Assembly (NCBI GenBank): GCA_963682055.1
Contig: OY821744.1
Location: 8,844,835-8,908,834, forward strand
Direction of reading: 5' to 3'
Length of the DNA: 64,000 bases
Source: Primula veris
Taxonomy: Eukaryota; Streptophyta; Magnoliopsida; Ericales; Primulaceae
Every line of letters begins with the position of its first letter. Position 1 is the stretch's first letter. The notes under the pieces are model-generated. The model worked only from the letters and a program-made list of their open reading frames with translations, did not search any database and was not told where the DNA came from. The position numbers were made by a program, and so were the translations under genes. Below, piece by piece: positions 27,733 to 41,665 of the stretch.

Positions 27733-30700
27733 CTACAAAACTACTTCAAAAGTGCTGCAACCTTGACATACAATATAGAGAGCATTTAGGCCAAATCTAC
27801 TGTCAATACAGAACTTGGGTTTTAATCTGCATCCTCTATCAAGATGTTCTGCATGAGCTTCTCCTAACCGAGTCTCCAACAGGACTAAATTAACCTGACA
27901 TACAAAATGACAAAAAAAATCATAATAAGAAACATGGGTCCACGAAATGAAGCAAGTACAAGGGAGATGATATGCAGCGGAAAAACCAGGAATTGTTCAT
28001 CGGTGGTGCGGAAACTAAATTAAGAAACTAACGCCAAGTACAGAAAACCGGGGAGTGCCAATTAACTACTTTAAACAAATTATACCCAGGAATGTGTAAA
28101 GGTAGATGAATTTTCTATATTTATGCAAGTGCTGTGGCACCTTACTGTTACTACTTAGTTCCTCCCCTGTGCTTTCTCTCAGTATTTCAATAGAATTGAC
28201 TAAAAAATCCACATTCAATATAAGTTCATAAACTTACTTTCCCCTCCAAATTACGCCATCTTATAAAAGAATAAACTGATTAAACCAGCTTATAAGAATC
28301 GGAACCTTATCTGCTTATGATAAACTACAGAATGGTACTTGTGCAAACTTATTAACAAAGTTACAGACCATCCATCACAGGTATTACCCAGCATGACTCT
28401 CGCAATGAAAGAAATTTAATTTAATTTACTATTCTAGGGAGAAGCAAAAAAGACTACTAAAAAGGGTAGCTTCACTTGGAAAGGACCAAGTTACTGAACA
28501 GGCAATCGTATGATTTAAGGGTCAATGAGCAAGCAGCAAAAAAAGATAAAGTAAAAGCAATCACAAAGTAGAACCAAAAGGTGCTGAAACATATTTAAGG
28601 AAGTTACACAGCCCAAAACAAAAGATGGGGTAAACTTAGAATCTATATGTATACTACACATGCACATAGATTATCTGCCAGACCCGGTGACGAAATGAGA
28701 AAAGCTCCAAGAGAAAGATAATTTCATCTTCAACGCAAAGAAAATTGCGTGAATAATTGTATACCAAGAATATAATCCTAAGCAACTTTGTAGTCCTGTT
28801 CTTGCCTTGTTAATTGGGCACCGACTAATTTTAACATGACTGCTACCTCACGTTACTATGTTCCACACCAACTAATTTATATAAAATAATATGTCACACA
28901 CCAGGGAACCGAAACAGATATTCTGAAATTTATCATTACCTCGTCATCCTTATTAAGTTTTAAGTCACAAAGAGTGCAGTGAATCAACAATTGTGTTTCT
29001 TGCAATTCTCCATGCTTGCATATGGGACACCAGACCGCCTTGTGCTCCTATAACCAAAACCCATATGCAGAGAAGACGACAATATTAATTACGTATCTTT
29101 TAATACTACTATGATAGTTTACAAGAGTTCACAACTAATTTTGAAGCATCTTAGGTGGCTAGGAGTCGAAGATAGAACACTTGTCACACTAGTAGCGATT
29201 ATTAACATAAATAAGACATGATAATGGTACTACGATTAATAAGGACATTTGTCCATGCTCTTAGATCCTTCAAAGTTAGCATTTTGTCCAATTTGATCTT
29301 TTGACATTGTTAAACAAAATTCGGTTCACGTAGTTATAAAATTGGTATTCTGCCGTATGCCCCCTATATAAAAATTTGTTACTCCTATAACTTGTTAGTC
29401 AGTAGCTATTCCATCGAATGATTCTTGAAATTATCCCTTTTGCCATACTTAATACTTTAAATTAGTTAATGTGACACTTGCAAAGATGAGAGGTGGGCTA
29501 CAAGACTAAAACTCAAGAAATAAATGTGAGCCCCTAATAACTTGTAGTCAGACATTAAAGTATGGTCGATATTAATGGTGTTAGTTTTTGTTAATTACAA
29601 AATATTAAATTAGATATTATCATATACTTATTGTTAAAATAGATACCATATTTTTACGCACAAAAATAGAAGGAGATTATTAAATAGAAGTTCGAATATG
29701 AGAATGTGAATTGTACCTGCTTTTCGTTTAACTCCATATGCTCATATACTGCACGAGCTAAGAACTCATCTTCTTCATCTTCCCAAGTTTTCACATAGAC
29801 TAAATGAGTAAGAAATGAATGCTTATCAAGGAAAAAAACACAAGCAAACCAAAACCAGTGAGAAAAAAATACAGAAAGTCATAAACATGTTCCAAGAAAT
29901 GTTAAGTTCCAAATAGTGCTGGAAATACAGCTTATAACGCTTAGGAGAAAATTAAAATTTTAGATATAAATATGACTGTAAGATTATTTAAATGCTTAAG
30001 CAAATATATGATTTGAATAGGAAGCCTAAAGAACACACACAGTTATATTAAGTCCATGTGGTAATGCAAAATATCAACGAAAGGAAGAAATCTTTTATAC
30101 TTGTTGTTGCAGGCGGTGTTCTGATATCCTCATAAAAAATTCTTTGCATTTCTAATAATATTTCTTCACATTCTCCTTGATAAGTTGTGTGCAAGCCTTC
30201 ATATTCCCATACAAGATCATCTATTCTAGGTGACGAATTCTCATCCAGCTGTATATCTCTAATTTTATTAAGCTCATCAGCAACTATGTTCTGAAAAGCA
30301 GATTTTATGAACTCCTGCAAACAATAAAAAAAAATTGTTTTGTAAAACAAAATCAACGGTTTTTACTGGGCAGCAACTTATAATCGATTGTGTAAAACAA
30401 ATATCGAACAATGTCAAAATGGCAGTATAGATGTCAAATCTACATAGGATTATATGAAGCAACATGTCAACGTGACTACGTAACTAGAGCACTGAAAGTA
30501 AGGTCTTGCTGAACAATCTTACTTCATGATTAAAAGCACCGAAATGCCGAATTTATTTATTTTGGACAAATAATTGGCGGGAATTTTTCTCAAAAACTAA
30601 GGATAACAGACAAACAGGGGATTCCACAAAGAATAATTATATTGAGGAAAACTGTAATTTTATTGAGGCACACAAATTAATTGTTTTATGTGGGTCATTC

Positions 30701-31850
30701 CGAGCATCACTGCCCTAAGTGCTAACACGCCTTTCACGCAATATTTTGAACCAAAAGGAAATACTCCCTCTTTTCCATATCAACGTTATCGCATTGTTCT
30801 TTTATCATACGTTTTATTTGTTGTCCCTTACGTTAACCAATTATTTCCTGGTTTTGGATATCATTTTCATAAATTTGAGTAAAAAGTTACGACCCATTAC
30901 GGGCCAAAATAAATTACAAAATCAGAATACAATAATCATATTAAATTTCGACCTAAAATCAAAACATACGAACATATTGCGAAAAAGTTAATGTTTAGCA
31001 CTTTCTCACAGACTTTATTATATAAGAATCCGTATCTTACCTAATCCTAAATTAGATTTTAGCCCAGTTGTTTTTAACAATAAAGTTTATAACCTCATAC
31101 TAAAATCTAATTTTTAAGAGATTAATTTGATATATCATAAACTCATTACAAACATTTTCATTTCATTTAAGCTGGTCTATAAATTCATACTAAAATCTAG
31201 TAATTTATCAGGAAATTAATTTAATATACCATAAACTCATGTAACAGACAATTTCATTTCCTTTAAGCTGGTCTATAAATTCATACTAAAATCTAGGACT
31301 GTGTTCGGTCCGGTTCAATTCGGTTTTTAGCAAAACCGAAACCGAAATCGAGCTTTTTATTTTTTGGACTGAACCGGACCTGGTTTTTTCCGGTTCGGTT
31401 ATCGGTTCGGTTCGGTTTTTCCGGTTTTTCGCCCAGCCCTACTAAAATCTAGTAATTTATCAGGAAATTAATTTAATATACCATAAACTTATATAACACA
31501 CATTTTCAATTCATTTAAGCTGCACATAATATCCTTAAGAATAAACATCAGAAGAATTAAAATTAAAATAAAATAAAAAAACCTGATTGTGGAGAGATTT
31601 ATCATCATAATCATGATTTAACCTAAATTTCCAAAGCAAGGTAGACCGGTCTTCTTTTATCCTTCGGTAACAGTTTTCTCTAAGCTACAATTTAATTATC
31701 AAAACACGTAAATAATAATTAGAGAGATGTTAGTATATAACAATAAAATAGAGATTGAGAAAACGTTACCTTTAATTTCCAATTTGATAGATTGGTTTTG
31801 AGAGATATTCGTTTATCGTCTCTCACCATATATGTATTTCTTCTGCTCAT
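27733..31850 (-). CDS. RPAIN: RPA-interacting protein (RPAIN/RIP) homologue, six exons
   Basis: Exons are 31770-31850, 31583-31684, 30101-30314, 29717-29799, 28940-29047 and 27733-27894. All introns are GT-AG. The total is 750 nt, 249 residues. The N-terminus is basic (MSRRNTYMVRDDKRISLK). An acidic, helical middle (WEDEEDEFLARAVYEHMELN) is followed by a C-terminal Cys/His domain: WCPIC at 166-170, HCTLC at 183-187, GEAHAEHLDRGCRLKPKFC, and CQGC at 239-242. This is the zinc-finger signature of RPA-interacting proteins, which in animals carry replication protein A into the nucleus. A role in RPA transport in plants is inferred. The ending (STFEVVL) and length agree with plant homologues. The intron between exons 2 and 3 carries a tandem repeat with a nested hAT MITE. 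Confidence 0.92.
31094..31530. repeat. ~96-bp tandem repeat in an RPAIN intron, interrupted by a MITE
   Basis: Copies of the block CATACTAAAATCTA...ATAAACTCAT...CATTTAAGCTG recur about every 96 bp (GCTGGTCTATAAATTCATAC at 31171 and 31267). The third copy is split by the hAT element at 31294-31441. Confidence 0.75.
31294..31441. mobile_element. 148-bp hAT-type MITE with perfect 8-bp target duplication
   Basis: The ends are TAGGACTGTG and, reverse-complemented, TAGGGCTGGG. The flanks CTAAAATC (31286-31293) and CTAAAATC (31442-31449) are identical. The interior is made of GGTTCGGTT/AACCGAA motifs and is non-coding. Confidence 0.8.
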
Positions 31851-33306
31851 TCTTTTAGTTTTTATGATGAAATTAGTTACAAACCAGCTGGTCTGCCTTT
31901 TTATACTGTTTATGTTTCGGCTTTTTCATATTGCTAAAACAAAAACAATTTTTTCTTAAACCAAAACTACTATTTTTTTTATAAAGTTTTTGTTAAAAAA
32001 ACTGTAAATTTTAATATTTTACATTTTTTTATGTTTAATTGTTTAATTGATAATTTATAAAATAATAATATTAATAAATACGAAAATAAATAAATAAATT
32101 TTACAGATTTTTGTAACACACAATTTAGAAATAAAATAGTACATTAATTCACACAAAAAAAGGAAAAAAATTTATGAATACATATAAAAAAAACCGTAAA
32201 CCTGACAAAAGCCCGACCATCGAAACTTGAGGAAATTTGAACCCGCTAACTATATAATACTAGTTTTTAAAAAGCTAAATTTTGATTATAAAAGCATAAA
32301 ATTATTAAAAAGCCAAAATCTATGTTTTTTTTTTAGCTTTTTCATCATCAATTTCGGATTAAAAAAAAGTTTTTTATGACAAAAATACCCTCAATCTTTA
32401 GCAGAAATTGTATGCTAAAGCAATTACTATGTTTAAAAAAGCTAAATTATCTTTAAAATATACTAGATTATCTGGCCAATTTGAATGAATAAACCAGAAA
32501 TCTAAAATTTTAAACTAAACGCAAATCTTAATTAATCTAGCTTTTAAAAATCTGTTACCGAACACACTAACCGACTTTCTAAAATCCAGCTTTTTTACGA
32601 TTGATTTCTAAAAGCAGCTTTATGACCTCAAAAGTTGATGTCAAATAGGAGTTATTGTCAAAATTTAACATTTTAACTAAATAATTAACCTTTTATTTTT
32701 TATAGTTTGGTAATTTAGTGAAAATTACCCGGTCATCAAAATTACTCATAGTTTCATGGACAATTAAATATTTAAATATAAAATTCTCTCAATTTGTACC
32801 ATAGTTTAAAACTATTTCAGGGGATGTGCCAATCATAACATATACTACATTAAAACATAATGTACATTCACATCACTGCAACTACGACAAACTAGAGGTT
32901 ACTTAAGAATAACCTTCATATATGATTATAAGCTCCATCCTATTTAATTATAGTTTACAATAAAATATGAACAAATTTATATACTTATTTTATACCTGAG
33001 ACACGGTATCAAAATAAAAAAATACCAATTTATTGAAATATCATAGTATATATATGCTTGTTTAGAGTAGAATGCGCCTTTTTAGTTTTTACAACGAGTT
33101 TACTTTAAGATTTTTACTCAAAGTTCCATGTGTTGATAGTTTCCGAAAATTGAGTGGTGTTCATGTTCACGGCGACAAGAAGACATACTTTCTGAGACTG
33201 GTGCCAGTTCAAGGCATCCTTTATATAGATATGTACACTTATACACGTAATCCGGTAAACCACATGACAAATGAAACGAGTTACTTCCTCTAGTTTTCGT
33301 AATATT
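31851..33306. other. RPAIN promoter side and MLO 3' side; a diverged fold-back copy at 31915-32240
   Basis: 31915-32240 resembles the element at 3985-4474, sharing GTTAAAAAAACTGTAAATTTTA-like and CATATAAAAAAAACCG blocks. The rest shows no gene. The last part should include the 3' UTR of the MLO gene ending at 33307. Confidence 0.45.
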
Positions 33307-36300
33307 TCAAACAATTTGATCGCTATTAGTCGGATTATTTGACTCTTGTACTATTTCTCTTTTGCCAAGTTTCGCTAACTGCAGAAGTCCTGTTGAAGGA
33401 ACATTTGTTGTTTCTGGTCGGCCAGAGCCATCAGTTGCTGTTTTCAGCTGTTTCTTATCCTTCACTTTCTGTGCCCAACCAACAAGACCAACTTGAACAT
33501 GCTCATCAAATATTGACTTTTTGAAATTGCTTCCCATCTTCATTTCATTATCACAGAATAAAAAGAAAAACAAAGGAAAAACGAAATAAGAATGAGACAC
33601 TTATTCTTTTGGTAAAGAGTAAAGACAAAGTATGTTAATTGAGCTGGGGTTTCCCTTACTTGTGTCACAATGGCATAGAGAGGTAGGGTGCTATAACTGC
33701 AGAGTACTTGAATAAAGACCCTGGAACGAGATATTGCAATACCCGTTAATGAAATTTAATAACATAATCCAAGACGTATTGTACAATGTATCCAGAGAAA
33801 TTCAAAATCAAACCTACTTTTTATTTTTTATAAGGAGTGAAAGTTCAGTAAAAAGTGGGAGCTTAGTATATGAATATGAATTCGTGGAAGTTCTCACCCT
33901 ATAACGAGTCTGGGAACAATATATCGAACTTGTCCCATTATGCAGGAGTCGAAGCCATATTGAACCTACATTGACAAGTGCAGATTACACACATATATAC
34001 ATAATAGTTTAGAACACTAGGGTGAAATGTATCAAGGATCTAACATTACCCATATCCAGAAAAAAAATCCAATCTCGAAAGCATTTTGGAACAGTATAAA
34101 ATGTATCAACAAAAGGACAATGCCGGGACGATGAAACCAAAAGTGATCATCTGAAGGTTTAACTACTATATCTCCTTCTACTGCAACATGCTTCTCGGCA
34201 ACCTCATGAGCCAATTGGGTTATAACATGCTCCAACTTTGTCCCCACAGCAAGTAAAAGCTGAAATTTCAAAATTAAACAATAAGCATAAATATAGAACT
34301 CTTTAATACTTGAAACCATAATGATGTTAGAGGTGCATAAAAATGTCGATTTACCATCAAAGATCAAACATGTCGTATAATCTGCCTACATAGAGATCAC
34401 ATTAATAAATGCATTACAAAAATTTCTTTTATAGTTTTTGGATTAAATTCTTTTGCAAATTAGGGTTTATTGTAATTTAATATAGTTAAATCTTCTGAAT
34501 CACTATAAATGGTTCACTGAAAAAACTAACAGCTGCAATTCCAAAAAAAGTTGCTTCAGGGAAGATAAAAGTGATACGACTTAAAAGGCAAAAACTATGA
34601 TGATCTCAATGCAGAAGTCAGAAGAGACAACTAAAAAGTAAGGAGAATCAATTTAAAAAAAAATCCTAAATCGAATAATTATTAGAAGTGAATTACATTA
34701 TGTTTATATCGGGAAAACAAGTCTATTAAATGGGAAATAGGACAACTCACTATGAATGGTATGAAAGCTATCCAGAAGTATGTATGCCACCCTGTTAAAC
34801 ATAGCAGTTAATCATCAATCTGATGCTCAAACTACGACCGATTTATGTGCCGAAGCAATAAGTTAACAAAAAACATAATCCTGGAACAAAATCGAAGAAA
34901 CATATTGTACTCCAGTATTGAACATTAATCTTCTCCAGAAAAGCAATAAGCTTTACTAATCGCAAAGTAGCTTAATCGAATAAATTTAACAATAACCAAA
35001 AGCAATACCTATTTCCACCTATTTTTCTTTCTCAATCGTCTAAGTAAAGATAACGACCACATATTAAATTAACTAAAATAAATTTCTTAGAAGTACTTCG
35101 AGTCAATTTAACAGGTAGCATACCACTGATATTCAGCAAGAGGAAGACAACCACAAATATCCATAGATACCAACTGCATCAACCGAAATCCATTATCAGA
35201 TGGTATACATTTTAGGCATAGAGTCATATTTTCAGAGAACTACATCAAAGATCTCCAAGTATGGGGATCATTCTTGTAATTCACCTTAATTTTTAAGATG
35301 CATCACACTACTAACAAATCAAAGAAATTAAAGGACTATTTAACAATAAATCAGCATTTTTCACTTGCCTTATACCAACGACTACCCTAAAGTCATCTTC
35401 AAGAGCTCGGATCATATACTTGTGAAAGTTGAACTTAGGGTTTCCTCTGCAGTGCGTCTATGGTAGAAAAAGAGAACAAAAAAGAAAAAGAAATCGACAC
35501 CAACAGCAACAAAAGAATCCATATAGAAAAATTGTTGGGTACACCAGATTACTTATCAGAAATTACATATACTTGGAAAGACTTACTGTGATAAAACCAA
35601 GCCTTAGAGCGGCATAGTCTGACTTTGTGACGGAGGCATAAAATTGTTTGAAGAAGGAATGCTAAAATAAAATAAACAATGAATCCAAAGTTTTAGCAAA
35701 GACACAGAAGAAATAAAGTAGGATAAGGAACAAACAACTAGTACTTATTTTAGATAGGAATTACATACCAGCCAACCGATGATAGCCGAATTTTTACCAA
35801 TACCAAGAAATCGGCCCTTAATGAAGTCATTTTGATGGACTTGAGTAAGCTTTGGTTTCAAAACTGCATGACAAAGCAAAAATTACAACTTCTTAATGTT
35901 TCAAAAGAAATCAGATATTTTTGTCGTGTATATTTATTTTTTCAAAATTGACCACTCTGCTTACACCATCTCGGCTTAATTTGGAAAAATGAGCCGGTTT
36001 GAACATTACGTTTTTTGAGTTTTGATGTTATACTAAATGGTAACTGTTTTCATCGAGTGAAAGAGAGAGAAACCAGCTTTGTAAAAACTCGAAGTCCCTC
36101 TTAAATTTGTTAATTCAATCCACACACAATATATTCAAAAGGTCAAATGTCTATTACTAGTTATGCAAGTAAACTCTACCTTTATCTGCATCAAAATTTT
36201 CTTTCAAAATGGAGTCCTCCCAATTTTTCCATTGACGAATCTAAGGCCACATAGATAATCATTAACGGAAAGAAAAAATAATTGGTAATGAATTAAATAA

Positions 36301-39057
36301 CAACATTTATCCAACAAAAATAAATTACAACTCACCTTTACCCCTCCAATGACAACAGTGAGTACACAAAAAGTTACATGGACAATGGCGAGTACGAAGA
36401 TAAATATATGCAGATGATGTAATGCTTCAACAGACAACAATGGAACCTTGTGCTGTAAAAGAAAGAAAATGATTAGAAAGTTCAGCAGGTAATAAGTGCA
36501 AGGCAAAGCTCAAGTAAAAGACTAAAACAGGAGTAAAACTCCCAAAGAAGGAACTGATTACATTTACATACAAATTTTTTTTATGCCAATCTACATAGAC
36601 TCTACCGAATAGCCAAACATCCGATATTTCTATCATAAACTTAATTCAAGTATTCATGTTATAATTTGTTTCAAGGAGAAAAATGGCGCCATGGTGTAGC
36701 ATGAATATACTGTCATTCAACAAATATTAACTAGTTTTTAAAGATTTGGTTTCTTAAGCACAAAAAGATTACAACCATGAGCATGATTTTGCTATTTACC
36801 TTTCCTATTACCGTGATACAATCCCCTCCTTTGGTTCCAATTGATCTTTAAAAAAAATATCACTTACACAGTACATCCTGTGTCTAATAGATTTGCACCA
36901 ATGTAGATTACCGTAATGCTACTTATACTAATTAATAAAGAACTATTACTGAAAAGGCTTCATTTCCATCCTACCACATTAATCGAATTCCAGCGAGAAA
37001 GGCGTACACTAAAGAATAAGAACACATATCAACAAACATAAAACCGAACACGGAACTAAGAAGAAAGAAAAATAAATATTGATTACCTTAGCAGCACAGT
37101 AATCAGAGCCATGAAATTCTCCAGCGAGTAAACGCCGGTGATGGGTAGTTTCTCCACTGCTAGATTCAGATGGGAACTTACAAGGAAGAAGGTGATGTGT
37201 AATGCCCTCTTTAACGCATATCTTAACAATACGGCTTTGAAACACAGTCAGAAGTAGAGATATAAATCCCAGAAGCATCAGCTCTGAACAAAAACAATTA
37301 GATCAGTGGTCACTTTAAAGTTAAAAAGCCTTTACTTCAAATTAATTCCAATTTTAGGCAGCAGCATTGGAGCTTAGCACTAATCTCGACTATCGGTAAT
37401 TATTTAACTGTCTAATGTCGCATAAGGCTGTAACTCTTACACCGACCGGTTTTGATAGAGTGGCAGACCAAGTATAAAGTTTAGACCAACATGAACAATG
37501 CTTTGGTGTCATTAATATGTCTTCTTGCTAACAAAATGCTTTCCTTCAGTCTATTAAGAAAATAATTCCTAAAACTGTTGTTCCTATTCCCCAAGGAGTT
37601 ATTAATTAAATCAACAGGGATAGTTTTTATTCAAATAATCGGTATGTATATTGATTTTTAGTTGTCGGTAGAAGATAGTAAAAGTAGATACTCCATACTA
37701 TAGAGTAGCTGGTTTAGCTGAACATTTAAAGTAATCTCTCCTATTCCTATACATAGATGGGGCATGGCAGATTTGACTTCACTTAATTTTTAGAATGCAT
37801 AATTCATTTAAATGGTATAAAAATAAAAATAAAACATCCCTAATTTCTGTAAAACCAAAACCTGGAACCTTAATCCAAAATCTTCAAAATTACTTCTGAC
37901 TTGTTCACTTTTCCTCAACATTCGTTTAGATATAAAAAAAAAAGTTCAACACATTATTATTTTAGGAAATTTCTTGTATCAAATAGTGGTATCTTCTTTG
38001 ATATTAATACTAATATGCAAATCCATAGAGTGCCCCGAGTGAATTCTCTACGAACTCTATAAGGATACTAAATTACTAATTATGGTTATTTAATCAAAAG
38101 TAGTAACTCAAATAAGCTTGTGTCATAAGAAAAGGAAAAAAATACTGCAGTTAGTAAAGTCAAATCAGTATAAGATCTAAGATACTGCAATTAGGCAGAG
38201 ATATAAATAGAGCTAATTAAAAAACCAAACTTCTAAAAGTATTTGCATACTATAACAATAGCAACATATATACATATAGATTCTTCGTTCTCAACAATAG
38301 CAACATACTCAGGGATCACTCATTACTTAATTTTGTAAGTGGAAACACGGCGTAGTTGGATTTCGGTCCGTTCCAACAAGAAGCTGCAACTCCTTAACCA
38401 ACAGTCCAACACTAATAAGCATTTTGAAAAATGTTATGCAGCTTAGCTCTTGTGAAGAAAAATTCTTCTTTCTCAACAATTATGATTTAATAACATAAAA
38501 CCTGAATGCATAATATGAAGTAAATAGTTTCTTTCGGTTTTAGGATGTTAAACAATTAATATGAAGTAACACGTTTCCGATAAGTATAAGTAACTCAGGG
38601 GTCGGTTCACAAATTTTACTCTTATCCATAAATTTCCCTCGATTTTAGGTTGTTAAACTAATACAGTTAACATCAGTCACAGAGAGCTAATATATTGCAA
38701 GTCTGGAAATAGAAAAAGAACAGGAATAGAACTCAATATACTAAAATAAAGTAATGAAAGGCAGAGAAAAGAACCTTCTTTAATTTTCTGCAGAGCTTCA
38801 AAGAGTGGCTTTTGATTCTTCTTTTTCAAATACTGCACACGTTCAACATTCATTCATCAAACAAAAAAAACAAAATAAAACCCACAAGAAAAACATGAGC
38901 GCACTTGAGACCGAGAGAGAAATATTGCCTTTCCAGTATAGTGAAGTAGTCGTTCGACAGCTAGAGAAATGCCGACGATAACAGTGCAAACTCCAGCGAC
39001 CACCCAAGTGGGAGTGAACTCTAAAGTGCTCATTTCTTCTTCTTCTCCACCACCCAT
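33307..39057 (-). CDS. MLO: MLO family seven-transmembrane protein (MLO1-like), 14 exons
   Basis: Exons: 38929-39057, 38775-38832, 37087-37283, 36336-36452, 36180-36240, 35769-35863, 35587-35661, 35369-35457, 35124-35173, 34751-34791, 34050-34259, 33898-33965, 33660-33720, 33307-33537. They sum to 1482 nt, 493 residues. The N-terminus (LEFTPTWVVAGVCTVIVGIS, then VERLLHYTGK) and the blocks ELMLLGFISLLLTVFQSRI, FLGIGKNSAIIGWL, LLLAVGTKLEHVITQLAHEV and HFWFHRPGIVLLLIHFILF are diagnostic of MLO plasma-membrane proteins. The cytosolic tail has the calmodulin-binding core GWAQKVKDKKQLK from residue 437. Family members act in calcium-linked signalling, powdery-mildew susceptibility, root touch response and pollen tubes. 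Which role applies here cannot be told. The start most resembles the MLO1/13/15 group. Introns 1 and 8 use GC donors instead of GT. No disruption is seen. Confidence 0.95.
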
Positions 39058-39170
39058 TTTACAACTCTTACTTTAATTATCACAACAATTACAATTAGCA
39101 ACTTTTGTTTTATACTATACTATATATCTTGTGTTTGTAAATGCAGGAAATAGTTGGTGGGCAATGGAAG

Positions 39171-40010
39171 TGCAGCGTCTTTTTTTTTAGGACGCAATTA
39201 CCATTCTATTTTATTTTTATTTATTTTTTTAATTACAATATGATTTCATTACAAAATAAATAACTTTAACACCATTTCATTACATATCATTACACTTCAT
39301 TTATCAACAAAATAAATAAATTTACTCACTCTATCACACTATTAATTAATACATTCATCTGGTTTTTTTTTTCACTCAAACTAAATGCAAAATTAAAATA
39401 TTTTATAATCATAATATTATATGAAGTTAACACTTTCAAGTAATTTATATTTTGCACTTTTTTATTTATTAATTTTGTTACTTCCGAGTAAATAATTAAA
39501 TTGCGCCCAAAAAGCATACATATCATTATTTTCTTCCGCCTTTAACTAGGCTAAAAACATTAGTTGGGTTAAATTGAAAATGGTTAAATGTGAATAGGTA
39601 AAGATAGAATAAAACAATGACGTGTATGGTTTTTAAGGACAATTTAATTATTTACTCGGAAGTAACAAAATTAATAAATAAAAAAGTGCAAAATATAAAT
39701 TACTTGAAAGTGTTAAATTGATATAATATTATGATTATAAAATATTTTAATTTTGTATTTAGTTTGAGTGGAAAAAAACATAGGAATGTATTAATTAATA
39801 GTGTGATAGAGTAGATAAATTTATTTATTTTGTAGATAAATGAAGTGTAATGAGATATAATAAAGTGGTGTTATAGTTATTTATTTTGTAATGAAATTGA
39901 GTGGAATGAATTGAAAAAATAAATAAAAATAATATGGGACGTGAATTGGAATTTTTTTATCGAGGTCCTAACAAAAAAAAGTAATCCGCCTCTAAAAACG
40001 AGACGCTGTC
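39171..40010. mobile_element. 840-bp non-autonomous fold-back MULE (MITE)
   Basis: A perfect 9-bp target duplication CAATGGAAG (39162-39170 and 40011-40019) flanks an element starting TGCAGCGTCTTT and ending in the inverted form AGACGCTGTC. The two arms, each several hundred bases, are inverted copies of each other. The centre near 39530-39600 is unpaired. There is no coding capacity. The arms closely match 52127-52911, the right end of the large MULE, so both belong to one family. Confidence 0.9.
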
Positions 40011-40019
40011 CAATGGAAG

Positions 40020-41657
40020 CAAGCGACCTTTTGAAATGTAGCAACCAGTTACTATTAAGTTAATTACAACATTTGGTCACTCATTTTACACTTGGTTCAA
40101 TGGTAACTATGTTTGGTTTACCAACTCTTTTAGCTCTAAAAAAAAATAGTTAGAAAACGTCTAAAAGAACCCTAAAAAAGCATAGTACTTATTTTTTTGA
40201 TGATTTTTTTACCAAAAAAATTTTCTAGTAAAAGTTGTTTGTATAGATAAAAGTCTTTTATAAGTAAAAGATGACTTACAACTATAAGTAGAAACAAGTT
40301 ATGACTAGTTTATGAGTAAATAAGTAAAAAGTCTAAGATGGTATTGTTTACACCGTAGTTTTTCTGAAGCTCTTTTTAAGTACCCTCTTCAAAAGAAAAA
40401 TGTCAATCGGCAGTAGCGAATCTAAATGGTGATCACTGGGCATTCGGGGCCACGACATCCCTAAAACTCTAAAATTTACCAAAAAAAATTGTTTTTACAT
40501 AAACTTTTACTGAAGCTCCTTAAAAATACTAATTCTGGCACCCTCCCAACTTAATATCAGTTTTTATACAAATTCGACACCCCCTATATTATGGTTGATG
40601 GCTTCGACCCTGTCAACCAACGACCACTTACTTTCACTTATCACAACAACAATACTAGAAACGTAATATTTTATCTTTGTTACAAACATTTGGCAGACGT
40701 TGTTGTAATCAGCTAATAGTTGATTTATTATGACTCGGTTAGAGTAAAATAAATTTCCACTCTTGTTACTACTATATATTCTTGTGAATAATGAGGACAA
40801 ACGTTTGAGAAAAAAGGGCCAGGCAAGAAAAACGTGGTTGGACGTAACGTTTAAATTCCCCTTAATTGTATTGTCTTTTAATAATAATAGGCTTATTAAC
40901 AATTTGTGTGTGTGTGTTTTATTTATTTATTTATTTATTTAAGGTATACATATGGGGTGGGGTGCATATTACTCAAATTAATTACATCATATTTTTACAT
41001 GTTATAAGTTTTTTCACATGCATTTACAATTATTTTTCAATTATATTCTTTCGATCAACGTTTTATTTTATTTCTAAAGTGTCTCTTCAAAAAAATATGT
41101 AAAATTTGAGCTTTTTATATACGTTCGGTTGGTACTAAAAGTCTCATGACAAATGTGCATATCAAGCACATCATCTGTGAGACTCGCATTTTCAGTCTAA
41201 TCCCGACCCTTTAATTCTACGACCAAACGAGGTCTGGTAGAACCATGCCAGCACTTTTGCGAGTGACAAGCAGTTTTCATCATTAAAGATCAAAAAAAAA
41301 ATAGAACAAAACATTAATTTTCTTTAATCATCTTTTTTAAGTATGAAAAAACATAATCAGACAACTTGGTAATTGATCCATGTCTATAGAAAGGGAAATC
41401 AAGTTGCTGACCGTGTTGCGAACCGGGAAAACTCGAAAAGATAAATAAATGTTTATCTCAGGTCGTATTGAAGGTTTTTCTATCAATCTGAAGGGGATTT
41501 TACATATGGACGCTTTAAAATATCCAAATCTAAGATTAAAATGATTTTACAAATGATCTTTATGTAAAAGTATCTGGAGGAAGCTATTTCCCCATTGATG
41601 AGAGAGATTGAAAATGAAGGTGGTGGAAATGAAAGGTGGGGATGTTGGCAATCTCTT
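40020..41657. other. Intergenic DNA, nothing recognised
   Basis: A short (TG)n tract near 40905 and a (TTTA)n tract near 40920-40940 are visible. No gene is supported. Confidence 0.5.
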
Positions 41658-41665
41658 GTCTAAGA

